Assembly: GCA_046296435.1 (NCBI GenBank)
Contig: JBKBLI010000022.1
Location: forward strand, 1 to 47,793
Direction of reading: 5' to 3'
Length of the DNA: 47,793 bases
DNA from: M3007 sp046296435
GTDB taxonomy: Bacteria; Bacteroidota; Bacteroidia; Chitinophagales; Saprospiraceae
This document shows, one piece after another, positions 38,111 through 45,996 of this stretch (its first letter is position 1; every line of letters starts with the position of its first letter). Below the pieces are notes generated by a model. It ran no database searches. It had not been told where the DNA came from and worked only from the letters and a program-made list of their open reading frames with translations. Position numbers and translations under genes: made by a program.

Positions 38111-39562
38111 TTAGTTGCGCACCCAGGATCTGACCGCCCGCCCCCCGTCTCTATCGCTCACAATGGCAAAGTACAAGCCCGCAGGCAGATGCCCCACGGA
38201 TAAGTTGGCAAACGATCCGGGGGCGATCTCGCCATTGAGCCGTATCACGCCTTGACTGTCGGTAATGGCATACCGCAAGGGCGCGCGGTCTGTATTGTGC
38301 AATTGGAGCAGTTCGCCGGCAGGGTTAGGGCGAAGAGAGAAGCGGAGCGTGGGATCAGGGCGCTGGACGGTATGGACAAACAAGGTGTCTTCGACGCAAT
38401 AGATCGGGATGGAGATATGCGGCGCAAACCATTCGGCCATGCGTTGGTAGCGAAAGTCCGGGTTGTCTAAGGCGTGGCAGGGATTATTGATTTGCTCCAC
38501 ACAGTTTGCCGGACCGAAGAGGCAATTGAATGGGAAGGAAACATTTGTGAAGTCGTTTTGAACCGGATATCCGTAGTTGTTGGCCGAGTTCCAGATGCTG
38601 ATCTGCTCGGATCCAAACATGTAAGGGGTGTGAGCGATTCCGTAACAACCTAAACAATTAGACAGACACCATGAATACCCTGAGAAAACACGTCCTTGTC
38701 GGAACGGGACTAGCAGGTCGCAGGGTCGGTGAAACTGATAAATAGCGGCTTTGTATTTGTCGGGCTGTTCCAAAGCCAGCAGGTTGCTGAACATGCCGCC
38801 GTAGATATTTCCGACGCCTTTGATGGTGTAAGGCGCGCCGGGCTGTTCGATGCTGCCGTCGATGTCGCCCAGGTCCGGGCGGGGTATTGAGTTGGCAAAC
38901 GTTTGTCCTTGATTGTGCGGGCAAGCCTGCATGGCCGGGAAGACGGCGGGTTTGGGGGCATGGTCGATGGCTTCGGCCTCAATGGGTTTTTCGGAGGGCG
39001 TGTCCAAAAAGGCGGCGCCGAGGGCGATGAAGGCGCCGGCGCTTTCGCCGACTACGAATACATTGTCGGGGTCAATCTGGTATTCGTCGGCTCGATTGAC
39101 CATGTAGCGGATGGCGCCTTTGAAGTCCTGTATTCCCCGGTAATATGCGCGGATCCATTCGGCGGTATCGGTGGCGAATACGCAGGAGTAATTGTTAATG
39201 TTACAACTCCAGGTTACGTCGTCGCTAACGAATCCTAAGCGATAGCCCACGCTAACGGCTACATAACCCCTTTGTGCAAATTGACGACAACGACTTGCCA
39301 TTTCGCTTTTGGAGCCGGCAATGAAGGCGCCGCCATGGGCCAAGACGGCCAGCGGACGGCGCGAGGTATGGGTCGAATCCTGGCATACGGGCAGATAAAG
39401 GTCTAAGCGCAAGGTATCCATCTGCCCGTTGTAGCCGGGCGCTACGCCGTAGGGGATGTCGGTTTGTTCGGTGAAGTCGTATTGGAGAGACACCCATTGC
39501 TGCGCTTGAATTACCGTGCCGAAGCATGCGCTGAAAGCGAGAGAAGCGATACTGCGATTCAT
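38111..39562 (-). CDS. Secreted alpha/beta hydrolase (carboxylesterase-like) with type IX sorting domain
   Basis: 483 residues. A signal peptide (1-21, cleavage near IQAQ) is followed by a hydrolase domain with the oxyanion motif HGGAF (76-80) and nucleophile elbow GESAG (172-176, Ser174), as in BD-FAE/hormone-sensitive-lipase-like esterases. The middle contains many cysteines (for example CNINNYSC and CLSNCLGC), consistent with disulfides outside the cell. The last 80 residues (RPNPAGELLQL... LPAGLYFAIV) form a Por-type C-terminal sorting domain, so the protein should be exported by the type IX secretion system to the surface or medium. The substrate is unknown. The catalytic His and Asp were not assigned with confidence. 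Confidence 0.85.
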   Translation of the reverse strand: MNRSIASLAFSACFGTVIQAQQWVSLQYDFTEQTDIPYGVAPGYNGQMDTLRLDLYLPVCQDSTHTSRRPLAVLAHGGAFIAGSKSEMASRCRQFAQRGYVAVSVGYRLGFVSDDVTWSCNINNYSCVFATDTAEWIRAYYRGIQDFKGAIRYMVNRADEYQIDPDNVFVVGESAGAFIALGAAFLDTPSEKPIEAEAIDHAPKPAVFPAMQACPHNQGQTFANSIPRPDLGDIDGSIEQPGAPYTIKGVGNIYGGMFSNLLALEQPDKYKAAIYQFHRPCDLLVPFRQGRVFSGYSWCLSNCLGCYGIAHTPYMFGSEQISIWNSANNYGYPVQNDFTNVSFPFNCLFGPANCVEQINNPCHALDNPDFRYQRMAEWFAPHISIPIYCVEDTLFVHTVQRPDPTLRFSLRPNPAGELLQLHNTDRAPLRYAITDSQGVIRLNGEIAPGSFANLSVGHLPAGLYFAIVSDRDGGRAVRSWVRN

Positions 39563-39733
39563 AACACAAATTTTGTTTTGTTTGAAAAGAGCGATGTCCT
39601 ATAAAAAGCCTTTTCACTTAAACACCACACAATTAAAATTTATTGTGTTCGCTTACCCCATATTGGCTCCTGAGGTCTGTTGGGTCATAATCGAGCATGA
39701 TTTCGGTCATTGTTTAGGTATGTTGTATGGTCG

Positions 39734-39741
39734 TAGCTTTG
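39734..39741 (+). promoter_or_regulatory. Promoter -7 box of the crp/fnr-type regulator gene
   Basis: TAGCTTTG matches TANNTTTG, with TTG at 39710-39712, 21 nt upstream. Predicted transcription start near 39748, 12 nt before the ATG at 39760. Confidence 0.55.
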
Positions 39742-39759
39742 TCCGAAATGATGTGACTT

Positions 39760-40353
39760 ATGCATATTGAAGCAGAATTATTGTTCACCTGGGGGGCGGT
39801 AGCCAAACGGATCGAAAAAGGGGAAGCGCTGTTTCGCGAGGGTGAAATGCCCCGTTTTTATCACCAGATACTGGAAGGCCGCGTAAAGATGTACAACATC
39901 AATGACGAAGGCAAGATGTTCTTTCAAGGGATGTTCGGCCCGGGAGAGAGTTTCGGGGAGCCTCCGCTGTTGATTCAGCAGCCGTATCCGGCCACGGCGG
40001 AGGCTGCGGAGCGCTCGGTAGTATTGCGCTTGGGTAAAGATGTGTTTATGCGTTTGCTGGACGAGTATCCGAGTCTGAAGGACGACTTATTGCAATTGCT
40101 TGCCTGCCGCCTACATCGCAAGGCAAATGCTTTGCGCAACATCGTCGGCAATCCGCCGGAAGCGCGGATAATGGATTTTTTTTCCTTTTACAAAAAACAA
40201 AAACATATCGAGCCGTGTAAGACGCGTCTGGAGTTTACCCGTCAGGATATCGCCAATTTCACGGGTTTGCGCGTGGAAACCGTTATTCGGAAGTTGACCA
40301 AATTGCATCGCGAAGGTCACATAGAAATACGCAATCGAAAAATTTTTATTTGA
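39760..40353 (+). CDS. Crp/Fnr-family transcriptional regulator
   Basis: 197 residues. An N-terminal cyclic-nucleotide-binding-like beta roll (about 12-125; KGEALFREGEMPRFYHQILEGRVKMYNIN, GPGESFGEPPLL) is joined by a dimerisation helix to a C-terminal winged helix (about 140-197) with the recognition helix in FTRQDIANFTGLRVETVIRKLTKL. No N-terminal cysteine cluster is present, so it is not an FNR-type [4Fe-4S] oxygen sensor; a heme- or NO-sensing DNR/NnrR-like role is possible. It is followed 3 nt later by a polytopic membrane protein gene and faces the nos operon, so it is a candidate regulator of nitrous oxide reduction (inference from position). Confidence 0.9.
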   Translation: MHIEAELLFTWGAVAKRIEKGEALFREGEMPRFYHQILEGRVKMYNINDEGKMFFQGMFGPGESFGEPPLLIQQPYPATAEAAERSVVLRLGKDVFMRLLDEYPSLKDDLLQLLACRLHRKANALRNIVGNPPEARIMDFFSFYKKQKHIEPCKTRLEFTRQDIANFTGLRVETVIRKLTKLHREGHIEIRNRKIFI

Positions 40354-40356
40354 GTC

Positions 40357-41625
40357 ATGGACAAGATGAAGATATTGTGGCTTCGGATTGGCGTGACCAA
40401 CCTGCTGATTGTGGCGTTGCTGGGCTTTGTGATGCGCTACAAAATAGGCTTTGAGTTTCCATGGTTTCATCAGAAGCATCTCCAGCATGCGCATGCGCAC
40501 TTTGCTTTTGGCGGGTGGGTTACGCATACGCTGTTTGTGCTGCTGGGGTCTTTTTTGCAAAAAAATATTTTGCATTGGCAAGGGCGCAAATACAATTGGC
40601 TTATTGGAGCCAATCTGGCGTGTTCGTATGGGATGTTGGGCGCCTTTATGTGGCAGGGCTATGGGGCCGTATCGATTGCTTTTTCTACTCTTTTCATTTT
40701 TGTGGGTTATGCTTTCGCCCGGACATTCTGGCGCGATGCGCGGCGCGTTGCTGCGGACCACCCTGCCACGCGTTGGTTTAGGGCGGCATTGGCGTTTATG
40801 GTTTTGTCGTCGTTGGGTACGTTTGCGCTGGCCTACATGATGGCCACGAAGCAGGTTCCGCAGAAGATATATCTGGCATCGGTATATTTTTATCTGCATT
40901 TTCAGTACAACGGCTGGTTTTTGTTTGCGCTGGCGGGTCTGCTGACAAGCCGTCTTTATGAGTTGGGGTCGGATCTGACGCCCACTTTGCGGACATACCG
41001 GCTATTTGTGTGGTCGTGTGTTCCGACGTATTTTTTGTCGGCGCTATGGCTTGATTTGCCTTGGTGGCTTTACGCTGTGACAGTGGTCGGCGCGCTGATG
41101 CAGAGCGCGGGAGCCTGGACGCTCGTGTGGCCTATGTTTGTTGGGCGCAAAGTGTTGTGCAAATTGATTCCGCGCGTATCGCAATGGCTTTTTCTGGCTT
41201 CTATCGTTGCGCTTGTGGTCAAGATAGCGCTTCAGTTAGGATCTGTAATTCCGGCGGTGAGCCAGTTGGCGTTTGGTTTCCGGACTGTAGTGATTGCTTA
41301 TCTTCATTTGGTATTGTTGTTGTTTGTCAGCTTGTTTTTGCTGGCGTATGCTTATTCATTTCACTATATCCGCAATCGGCCATGGACCGCTTATGGTTTG
41401 TATTTGTTTGCCGCGGGCGCCGCGCTCAACGAATTGACGCTTGGCGCGCAGGGGATTGCGTCTTTTCGTTACGTACTGATTCCGTATGCCAACCATCTGT
41501 TGGTTCTGGCTTCCGGGATAATGGCTTTCGGGTTGGCGCTTTTAATGTGGGCTAATCGGGGGGCGCGCCTGGACGCAGGACTTATTCGTCGGCGGCAATC
41601 GGCGGCGCAGGCAATTCGCCCATGA
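40357..41625 (+). CDS. Polytopic membrane protein, possibly NnrS or heme-copper-oxidase subunit I-like
   Basis: 422 residues with about 12 transmembrane helices. Histidines cluster at helix ends: QKHLQHAHAHFAFGGWVTHTLF (about 39-60), YFYLHFQYNGWFLFALAGL (about 178-196) and AYLHLVLLLFVSLFLLAYAYSFHY (about 316-339). Several intramembrane His on separate helices suggest heme or metal binding, as in heme-copper oxidase subunit I and NnrS proteins. I could not assign a family with certainty. It lies 3 nt after the Crp/Fnr gene and is convergent with the nos operon, which supports a role in nitrogen-oxide metabolism. Its last 44 nt overlap the 3' end of the truncated hemoglobin gene on the other strand. 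Confidence 0.75.
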   Translation: MDKMKILWLRIGVTNLLIVALLGFVMRYKIGFEFPWFHQKHLQHAHAHFAFGGWVTHTLFVLLGSFLQKNILHWQGRKYNWLIGANLACSYGMLGAFMWQGYGAVSIAFSTLFIFVGYAFARTFWRDARRVAADHPATRWFRAALAFMVLSSLGTFALAYMMATKQVPQKIYLASVYFYLHFQYNGWFLFALAGLLTSRLYELGSDLTPTLRTYRLFVWSCVPTYFLSALWLDLPWWLYAVTVVGALMQSAGAWTLVWPMFVGRKVLCKLIPRVSQWLFLASIVALVVKIALQLGSVIPAVSQLAFGFRTVVIAYLHLVLLLFVSLFLLAYAYSFHYIRNRPWTAYGLYLFAAGAALNELTLGAQGIASFRYVLIPYANHLLVLASGIMAFGLALLMWANRGARLDAGLIRRRQSAAQAIRP

Positions 41626-42001
41626 TCTTGATCTGCATGACTGTAGCAATGCTTAAAGCCCTTTCTTTAATGAGGTTTGTTTTGGGGCCTTCGAACAACT
41701 CGTCGGCGGTTTGACAAAACAGGCTCAGCCAGCGTTCGAAGTGTTGCTGGGCAAGGGGGCTGCGTTCATGCAGCGCTTTGTGGACGATCATTGGATTACC
41801 GCTGTAAGTGCCGGTGTAAAACAGGATATTTTCCCAGAAGTCGTACATGACCGGAAGGTGCTTTTCCCAATTGACATTGACCGTTTGGGTAAAAAAGTAT
41901 CCGATCGCGGGATCGACTTTTACTTTTTCGTAGAAGGCATTGATAAGACGGATAATATCTTCTCGATTTTGGATGTCTGGTTTTGGCGACTGCCGTTGCA
42001 T
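41582..42001 (-). CDS. Group III truncated hemoglobin
   Basis: 139 residues from ATG 42001. Features of group III (P-type) truncated globins: NREDIIRLINAFYEKVKVDPAIGYFF at helices A-B, HLPVMYDFWENILFYTGTYSGNPM (CD/E region), and HERSPLAQQHFERWLSLFCQTADELFEG, where the proximal F8 His lies in QQHFERWL. Such globins bind O2 or NO and are linked to NO and nitrosative-stress responses. It is the last gene of the nos operon, 4 nt after nosY, suggesting NO handling alongside N2O reduction. The upstream in-frame extension to 42058 overlaps nosY and was not chosen. Confidence 0.92.
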   Translation of the reverse strand: MQRQSPKPDIQNREDIIRLINAFYEKVKVDPAIGYFFTQTVNVNWEKHLPVMYDFWENILFYTGTYSGNPMIVHKALHERSPLAQQHFERWLSLFCQTADELFEGPKTNLIKERALSIATVMQIKIMGELPAPPIAADE

Positions 42002-42005
42002 AGAA

Positions 42006-42773
42006 TTACAGATCTTTTTGCTTGAAAATACGCATAGAGAACCACAGGGGAATGGCAATCCACAAAATCAGTATCGCGCCGGTGAAGATCAGGCCCTGAG
42101 GCCCTCCGAAAAAGTAACGAAAAAATGCGCCGGTATAACCCATGAGCGCCGAAATGTCTAATTGCAATACCATCAAAATGCGCGCCAGGTCAACCGGATT
42201 TAGGCAGACCAGCGCGAGGGTGGTCTTTTCGAGGGGATAATCGGCAAAAACATACAGGATCCACAATATGATGGCGTCGTATATAAGCGAGAAGTACAAC
42301 CAAAACAGTAACGCAAGACCTACGGCTTTGGCTTTGTCGCGAGTAAGGGCCGCCGCCAGAAAGGCTATGGATACGAATGCAAGCGTCAGGGCGACGCCGG
42401 AGTACAGCAAGGTAAGGCCGCTGGCGATTACGCCAAAACCCAGCATAGGCAAGCCCACGCCAATCAAGAACGCGGCGCACAGCGCCAGCGCAACGGCAAG
42501 GTATTGGGCCATGAATACGCGCCTCCTGTTCAGGGGCTGAGAGAGCATGAGTTCGATGAATTCGTACGAATTGTAAAAGTGGATGGTGGTAAATACGACG
42601 CTCACCAGAGGCGTCACGATGAGCAGGATGTTCATCAGACTAAGCGCCACTTTGCCCGGATCCGCCTCGAGTTGGAACATGCCCGCCGTACTGAAAAACA
42701 AAAACGCCGCATAGAGCAGTACGAAGCGGGTGCGCAGCAGGTCGTAAAGAACGTATTTGAGCAAAGGTAACAA
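42006..42773 (-). CDS. nosY: NosY-type ABC transporter permease
   Basis: 255 residues with six transmembrane segments, the ABC-2-like permease of the nos system. LLKYVLYDLLRTRFVLLYAAFLFFSTAGMF starts the protein, and FYNSYEFIELMLSQPLNRRRVFMAQYLAVALAL is the typical NosY cytoplasmic loop (SQP-N-R). With NosF and NosD it forms the NosDFY complex that helps assemble the CuZ (Cu4S) site of NosZ in the periplasm. The start codon is TTG at 42773, 10 nt after the nosF stop, since no ATG is available before the first membrane helix. Confidence 0.93.
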   Translation of the reverse strand: MLPLLKYVLYDLLRTRFVLLYAAFLFFSTAGMFQLEADPGKVALSLMNILLIVTPLVSVVFTTIHFYNSYEFIELMLSQPLNRRRVFMAQYLAVALALCAAFLIGVGLPMLGFGVIASGLTLLYSGVALTLAFVSIAFLAAALTRDKAKAVGLALLFWLYFSLIYDAIILWILYVFADYPLEKTTLALVCLNPVDLARILMVLQLDISALMGYTGAFFRYFFGGPQGLIFTGAILILWIAIPLWFSMRIFKQKDL

Positions 42774-42783
42774 GGCAAACAGG

Positions 42784-43605
42784 TTATTTATTTTGGGAAA
42801 TGGCTTGCGTATTCATCAGGGTTGTGATGGCCTTGCCGAGGCGTTTTTGTCCGGTCTGCGCTTTGAGTTGTTCGATGGAGTTGTCAAATATCACGCGTCC
42901 TTCGTAGAGGTAAACCAACTCGGCGCACATGTCGTCCAAATCGCTCATGATGTGCGAGGTAATGAGCAATAATTTGCCAAGTGTTCTTTCGCGGATAATT
43001 TTCTCTTTCATAATTTCGACCGAGATCGGATCAAGCCCTGCCGTGGGTTCGTCCAGGATCAAAATTGTCGGGTTGAACAAGAATGCGATGGCGGCGCTGA
43101 CCTTTTGGCGCGTGCCGCCTGAGAGCGCATGCATTCGCTTATCGAATATGCTGGTAAGCCCCAAGGTTTGGAGTAATTCGTCGTCGGTGTGGCGGGAATT
43201 TGGGCGAATATCGCGTATCATATCGAATAATTTGCCGATGCTCATATTGTCCGGGTAGCGTCCAATCTGGGGCATATAGCCTATTTTTTCGCGATAAGCC
43301 CAGCGATTGCGCACATTTTCACCGTCCACTTCGATGAGGCCGGAGTCGGGGATGACCAAACCCAGAATGCTTTTGATAAGGGTTGTCTTGCCCGACCCGT
43401 TAGGTCCAATGAGCGCATAGGATCGTCCCGATGCNNNNNNNNNNNNNNNNNNNNNNNNNNNNNNNNNNNNNNNNNNNNNNNNNNNNNNNNNNNNNNNNNN
43501 NNNNNNNNNNNNNNNNNNNNNNNNNNNNNNNNNGAATGAAACGTTTAAGTTGTCGAGGGCCTGGAGCCTACCAAAGCGTTTGTTGAGTTGACTAACTGAG
43601 ATCAT
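42784..43605 (-). CDS. nosF: NosF-type ABC transporter ATPase, with an N gap
   Basis: 273 codons including 33 unknown. Walker A is GPNGSGKTT, the Q-loop region lies in KIGYMPQIGRYPDNMSIGKLFDMIRDI, the signature is LSGGTRQK and Walker B with catalytic Glu is ILILDEPTAGLDP, followed by the switch His in ITSHIMSDL. It powers the NosDFY copper-site maturation machinery. The start overlaps nosD by 14 nt. The N-run at 43435-43533 falls between NLNVSF and ASGRSYALIGPNGSGK; in ABC ATPases these strands are separated by only a few residues, so about 33 extra codons would be abnormal or an assembly artefact. Confidence 0.95.
   Translation of the reverse strand: MISVSQLNKRFGRLQALDNLNVSFXXXXXXXXXXXXXXXXXXXXXXXXXXXXXXXXXASGRSYALIGPNGSGKTTLIKSILGLVIPDSGLIEVDGENVRNRWAYREKIGYMPQIGRYPDNMSIGKLFDMIRDIRPNSRHTDDELLQTLGLTSIFDKRMHALSGGTRQKVSAAIAFLFNPTILILDEPTAGLDPISVEIMKEKIIRERTLGKLLLITSHIMSDLDDMCAELVYLYEGRVIFDNSIEQLKAQTGQKRLGKAITTLMNTQAISQNK
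43435..43533. other. Run of 99 N inside nosF
   Basis: Ninety-nine undetermined bases, exactly 33 codons, with both flanks in the same frame. Residues before (NVSF) and after (ASGRSYALIG) would make a normal ABC ATPase N-terminus if joined directly. Confidence 0.99.
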
Positions 43606-44848
43606 AAGCGCGCATAGCGGGTTGATTATCTTTGAGGTTTTCGGGCGTTACGGCTGGTATGGCGCGTTCGATGTTGTCCATGATCAGGGTCAGAAAGCTG
43701 CGCCATAGCATGATGGCCGGCGGGATGCGTTCAGACAGTATGCTAAACAAGCTGATGGGCCGGTAAGGGATATCGCCTATTTGGTTGCGGTCTAGATCGT
43801 AGCCCTGATATTTGTCCCAATAGTTGCCGTCAATGCGGTTGAGCACGACGGAGCCGTTGGTCGATAAGTCAAATGAGTTGGCCATGAAGTTGTTTTGTTC
43901 GAAGTTGTTGTCGTCGCAACTGGCCATGATTTTGACGGCCCAGCCGTTATGGGTCCAGGTGTTGCGCTGAAAGCGGCAACGGCTGCTGCCCTCCATGTAA
44001 ACGCCTGAGGTGTTGCCGCTGAAGGTGTTGTCGAATATTTCGCTGTCCGAAATGTCTTTGAGCAGCATGCCGTATGCGGACGCCCCCCAGTTGTCCGTGA
44101 AGCGGTTGCGGTACATCTTCACGCGTCGGGTGTACATGACGGCGACCCCTGCGCCATTGTTCCGAAAAATATTGTCAAAATATTGGTCGTCGTGCGAAAA
44201 CATAAAGTGCAATCCGTAGCGCCGATTTTCTTCGCTCAAGTTGAACCGTATTGCCGAGTGGGTTACGAACTCGAAGTAGATGCCGTCGCGGTGTCCCCGG
44301 ATTTGGTTATTGAAGATTCGGGCGTAGGCGCATTTCCAGAGATGGATGCCGTTGCCCAATTCGTATTCTTGTTCGGCGTACGTGCTCAACTGATTATTTT
44401 CAATCAGGACATAGTCGCTGTTGGAGAGGTGAATACCGAAAAAAGTATTCTCCAGCACATTGTCGCAGATGTGCGCATAGTGCGCATCCAGGCATTTGAC
44501 GCCTGCCCAGTCCTCCATGTTCGAACGCCCCGAATTGCGCAAGACAAAGCCGCGGATGGTTACATTCGGCGCTGCAACGGTAAACAGCTCGCACTTGTGT
44601 TCGCCGTCGATAATCGGGCCTCCCATGCCCATGAGCGTAAGCGGCTTGCGCAGCAACAGGTTGCCTTCTTTGTACAAACCGCTTCTGACAACGATGGTAT
44701 CGCAGGCGTTGGCGCGTTCGACGGCATCCCGAATGCGGGTGACAGGCCCCTTGGGCGATACCTCTATGAGCGCGGCGCGTAACGTATGAGGCCATGCCAG
44801 AGAGCAAGCGGCGAGCAGCGCAAAGGCTGCATATAAGTGAATTTTCAT
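43592..44848 (-). CDS. nosD: NosD-like periplasmic beta-helix protein
   Basis: 418 residues. A signal peptide (1-25) leads to a right-handed parallel beta-helix built from PbH1 repeats, seen as recurring N..I..N.. units such as NVLENTFFGIHLSNSDYVLIENNQL, RIFNNQIRGHRDGIYFEFVTHS and NTFSGNTSGVYMEGSSRCRFQRN. The segments ENRRYGLHFMFSHDD and NYWDKYQGYDLDRNQIGDIPYRP are highly characteristic of NosD. It docks on NosFY and delivers copper/sulfur for the NosZ CuZ centre. It starts 7 nt after nosL and overlaps nosF by 14 nt, indicating translational coupling. Confidence 0.96.
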   Translation of the reverse strand: MKIHLYAAFALLAACSLAWPHTLRAALIEVSPKGPVTRIRDAVERANACDTIVVRSGLYKEGNLLLRKPLTLMGMGGPIIDGEHKCELFTVAAPNVTIRGFVLRNSGRSNMEDWAGVKCLDAHYAHICDNVLENTFFGIHLSNSDYVLIENNQLSTYAEQEYELGNGIHLWKCAYARIFNNQIRGHRDGIYFEFVTHSAIRFNLSEENRRYGLHFMFSHDDQYFDNIFRNNGAGVAVMYTRRVKMYRNRFTDNWGASAYGMLLKDISDSEIFDNTFSGNTSGVYMEGSSRCRFQRNTWTHNGWAVKIMASCDDNNFEQNNFMANSFDLSTNGSVVLNRIDGNYWDKYQGYDLDRNQIGDIPYRPISLFSILSERIPPAIMLWRSFLTLIMDNIERAIPAVTPENLKDNQPAMRAYDLS

Positions 44849-44855
44849 AAGCGCC

Positions 44856-45317
44856 TCACTCTAAAAAGCGCCTGTGCGCCGTTTTCCAATCAAGCGTTTC
44901 TCCTCCCCATTCCCGAAGTTGCGCGTCGCGTTTGTGCGGATCCGAGAATGCGGCTGTCTGGCTGGCCATGGGGCTTCTGATTCTTTCCGAGCTTATCAGA
45001 TAGGCGTTTTCGGCTGCCACGTATTTGCGTGGCGCGCCAAAGTCAACAATCCACAGCGAAGCGACCATATCGGCGCCGGGGTTTCCCGACTCGAGATACA
45101 TGGATAAGCAGTTGACGTCGTCAAATTTGTACGTTTTACCGGTTTTGGTTAGTAAGGCGGCGCCGAATTTAGGGTCTATGATGGTCATTTTGCAATGCGC
45201 GCAGGAGTCAGTTCCGAAGCGTATTGGCTCGACTTCGGCCTTACCACATCCGCCGAGCCATGCCGCCGCGCCCAAGGCGCACAAGAAAGGCCAATATTGA
45301 TGAAACTTACGTGCCAT
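44856..45317 (-). CDS. nosL: NosL copper chaperone lipoprotein
   Basis: 153 residues from ATG 45317. The signal sequence ends in the lipobox LGGC with lipidated Cys24. The metal site DSCAHCKMTIIDPKFGAAL (Cys39, Cys42, Met44) is the NosL Cu(I)-binding motif. FDDVNCLSMYL and WIVDF are further family marks. NosL hands Cu(I) to the NosDFY system for NosZ maturation. The chosen start gives a normal lipoprotein signal; the frame is open to 45398 but that part overlaps the preceding gene. It lies 11 nt after the membrane protein gene and 7 nt before nosD. Confidence 0.94.
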   Translation of the reverse strand: MARKFHQYWPFLCALGAAAWLGGCGKAEVEPIRFGTDSCAHCKMTIIDPKFGAALLTKTGKTYKFDDVNCLSMYLESGNPGADMVASLWIVDFGAPRKYVAAENAYLISSERIRSPMASQTAAFSDPHKRDAQLREWGGETLDWKTAHRRFLE

Positions 45318-45328
45318 AAGATGATTTT

Positions 45329-45901
45329 TTACTTGTTTTTTCGCAACTCGAAAATGAGAACCCCGATTGCCAGCAAACCGGAAGTCAGCATGATCCAACC
45401 GCCGGTATCAGGCCCCGAGTAGGCAAGGAAGTTAAGGAGCGATTTAGACCCTATCAGGGGGGGCTGATAGCTCATGCCCGGCACTTTGATGGCTGCGTTG
45501 GGATCAAGGTTATGGCCGTAGTCGTACCCCCAGAGGTAAAAGTCATACAGTCCGGCTATGCCGGCGACAACAATTCCAACGCAGAAGATCCACAACCCGA
45601 ATTGCCTTCCTACAGCGGCAGCCAGCACTCCCAGGCCAATCAATCCGGCAAGTACAAACGGCATCACCTTGAACTCAGGAAACATTTCAACCTTTATATG
45701 CTTCATGCCAATGTAGTGATTCAAGCCGTTGATGATCTCCACATCGCCGCTGAGTTTGTTCACCCAGATTTGCATGGCAAGACCTTCCGGATATTGAGGC
45801 GCCCACATCAATATTTGCCAGAAGGGCACAAAGTACAAAGCGAGCATAATCAGCGCGGCCGCTCCTATGAGCAGTCGGCTTGTCAATAGCATTTTTTTCA
45901 T
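45329..45901 (-). CDS. nos-cluster integral membrane protein of unknown function
   Basis: 190 residues from ATG 45901 with four transmembrane segments: about 5-25, 87-107, 110-132 and 162-184. Between the first two lies a periplasmic-looking segment (WAPQYPEGLAMQIWVNKLSGDVEIINGLNHYIGMKHIKVEMFPEFK) with several His and Met that could contact copper. A gene of this kind between nosZ and nosL is common in Bacteroidota clade II nos clusters, but no activity is established as far as I know. It is separated from nosZ by a 95-nt gap with a strong hairpin and is 11 nt before nosL. Confidence 0.85.
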   Translation of the reverse strand: MKKMLLTSRLLIGAAALIMLALYFVPFWQILMWAPQYPEGLAMQIWVNKLSGDVEIINGLNHYIGMKHIKVEMFPEFKVMPFVLAGLIGLGVLAAAVGRQFGLWIFCVGIVVAGIAGLYDFYLWGYDYGHNLDPNAAIKVPGMSYQPPLIGSKSLLNFLAYSGPDTGGWIMLTSGLLAIGVLIFELRKNK

Positions 45902-45914
45902 AATTTTGTAAAAG

Positions 45915-45965
45915 GCCGCCAAAGCTTCCGAGCGCTATCAAGAAGCGGCGAAAGACTTTGGCGGC
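45915..45965 (-). promoter_or_regulatory. Hairpin between nosZ and the downstream nos genes
   Basis: GCCGCCAAAG (45915-45924) is perfectly complementary to CTTTGGCGGC (45956-45965), with a 31-nt loop. On the minus strand the stem is followed by CTTTTACAAAATT just before the ATG of the next gene. This may be a partial terminator or mRNA-stabilising element that keeps nosZ expression above that of the maturation genes. Confidence 0.6.
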
Positions 45966-45996
45966 GGTGGGGAAAAAGCGCGCAAGCGCCTGACCG

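Noticed and set aside
42757..42771. TACCTTTG on the minus strand within the first codons of nosY
   Set aside because: It lies inside a tightly spaced operon and overlaps coding sequence, with no upstream TTG at proper spacing; probably chance.
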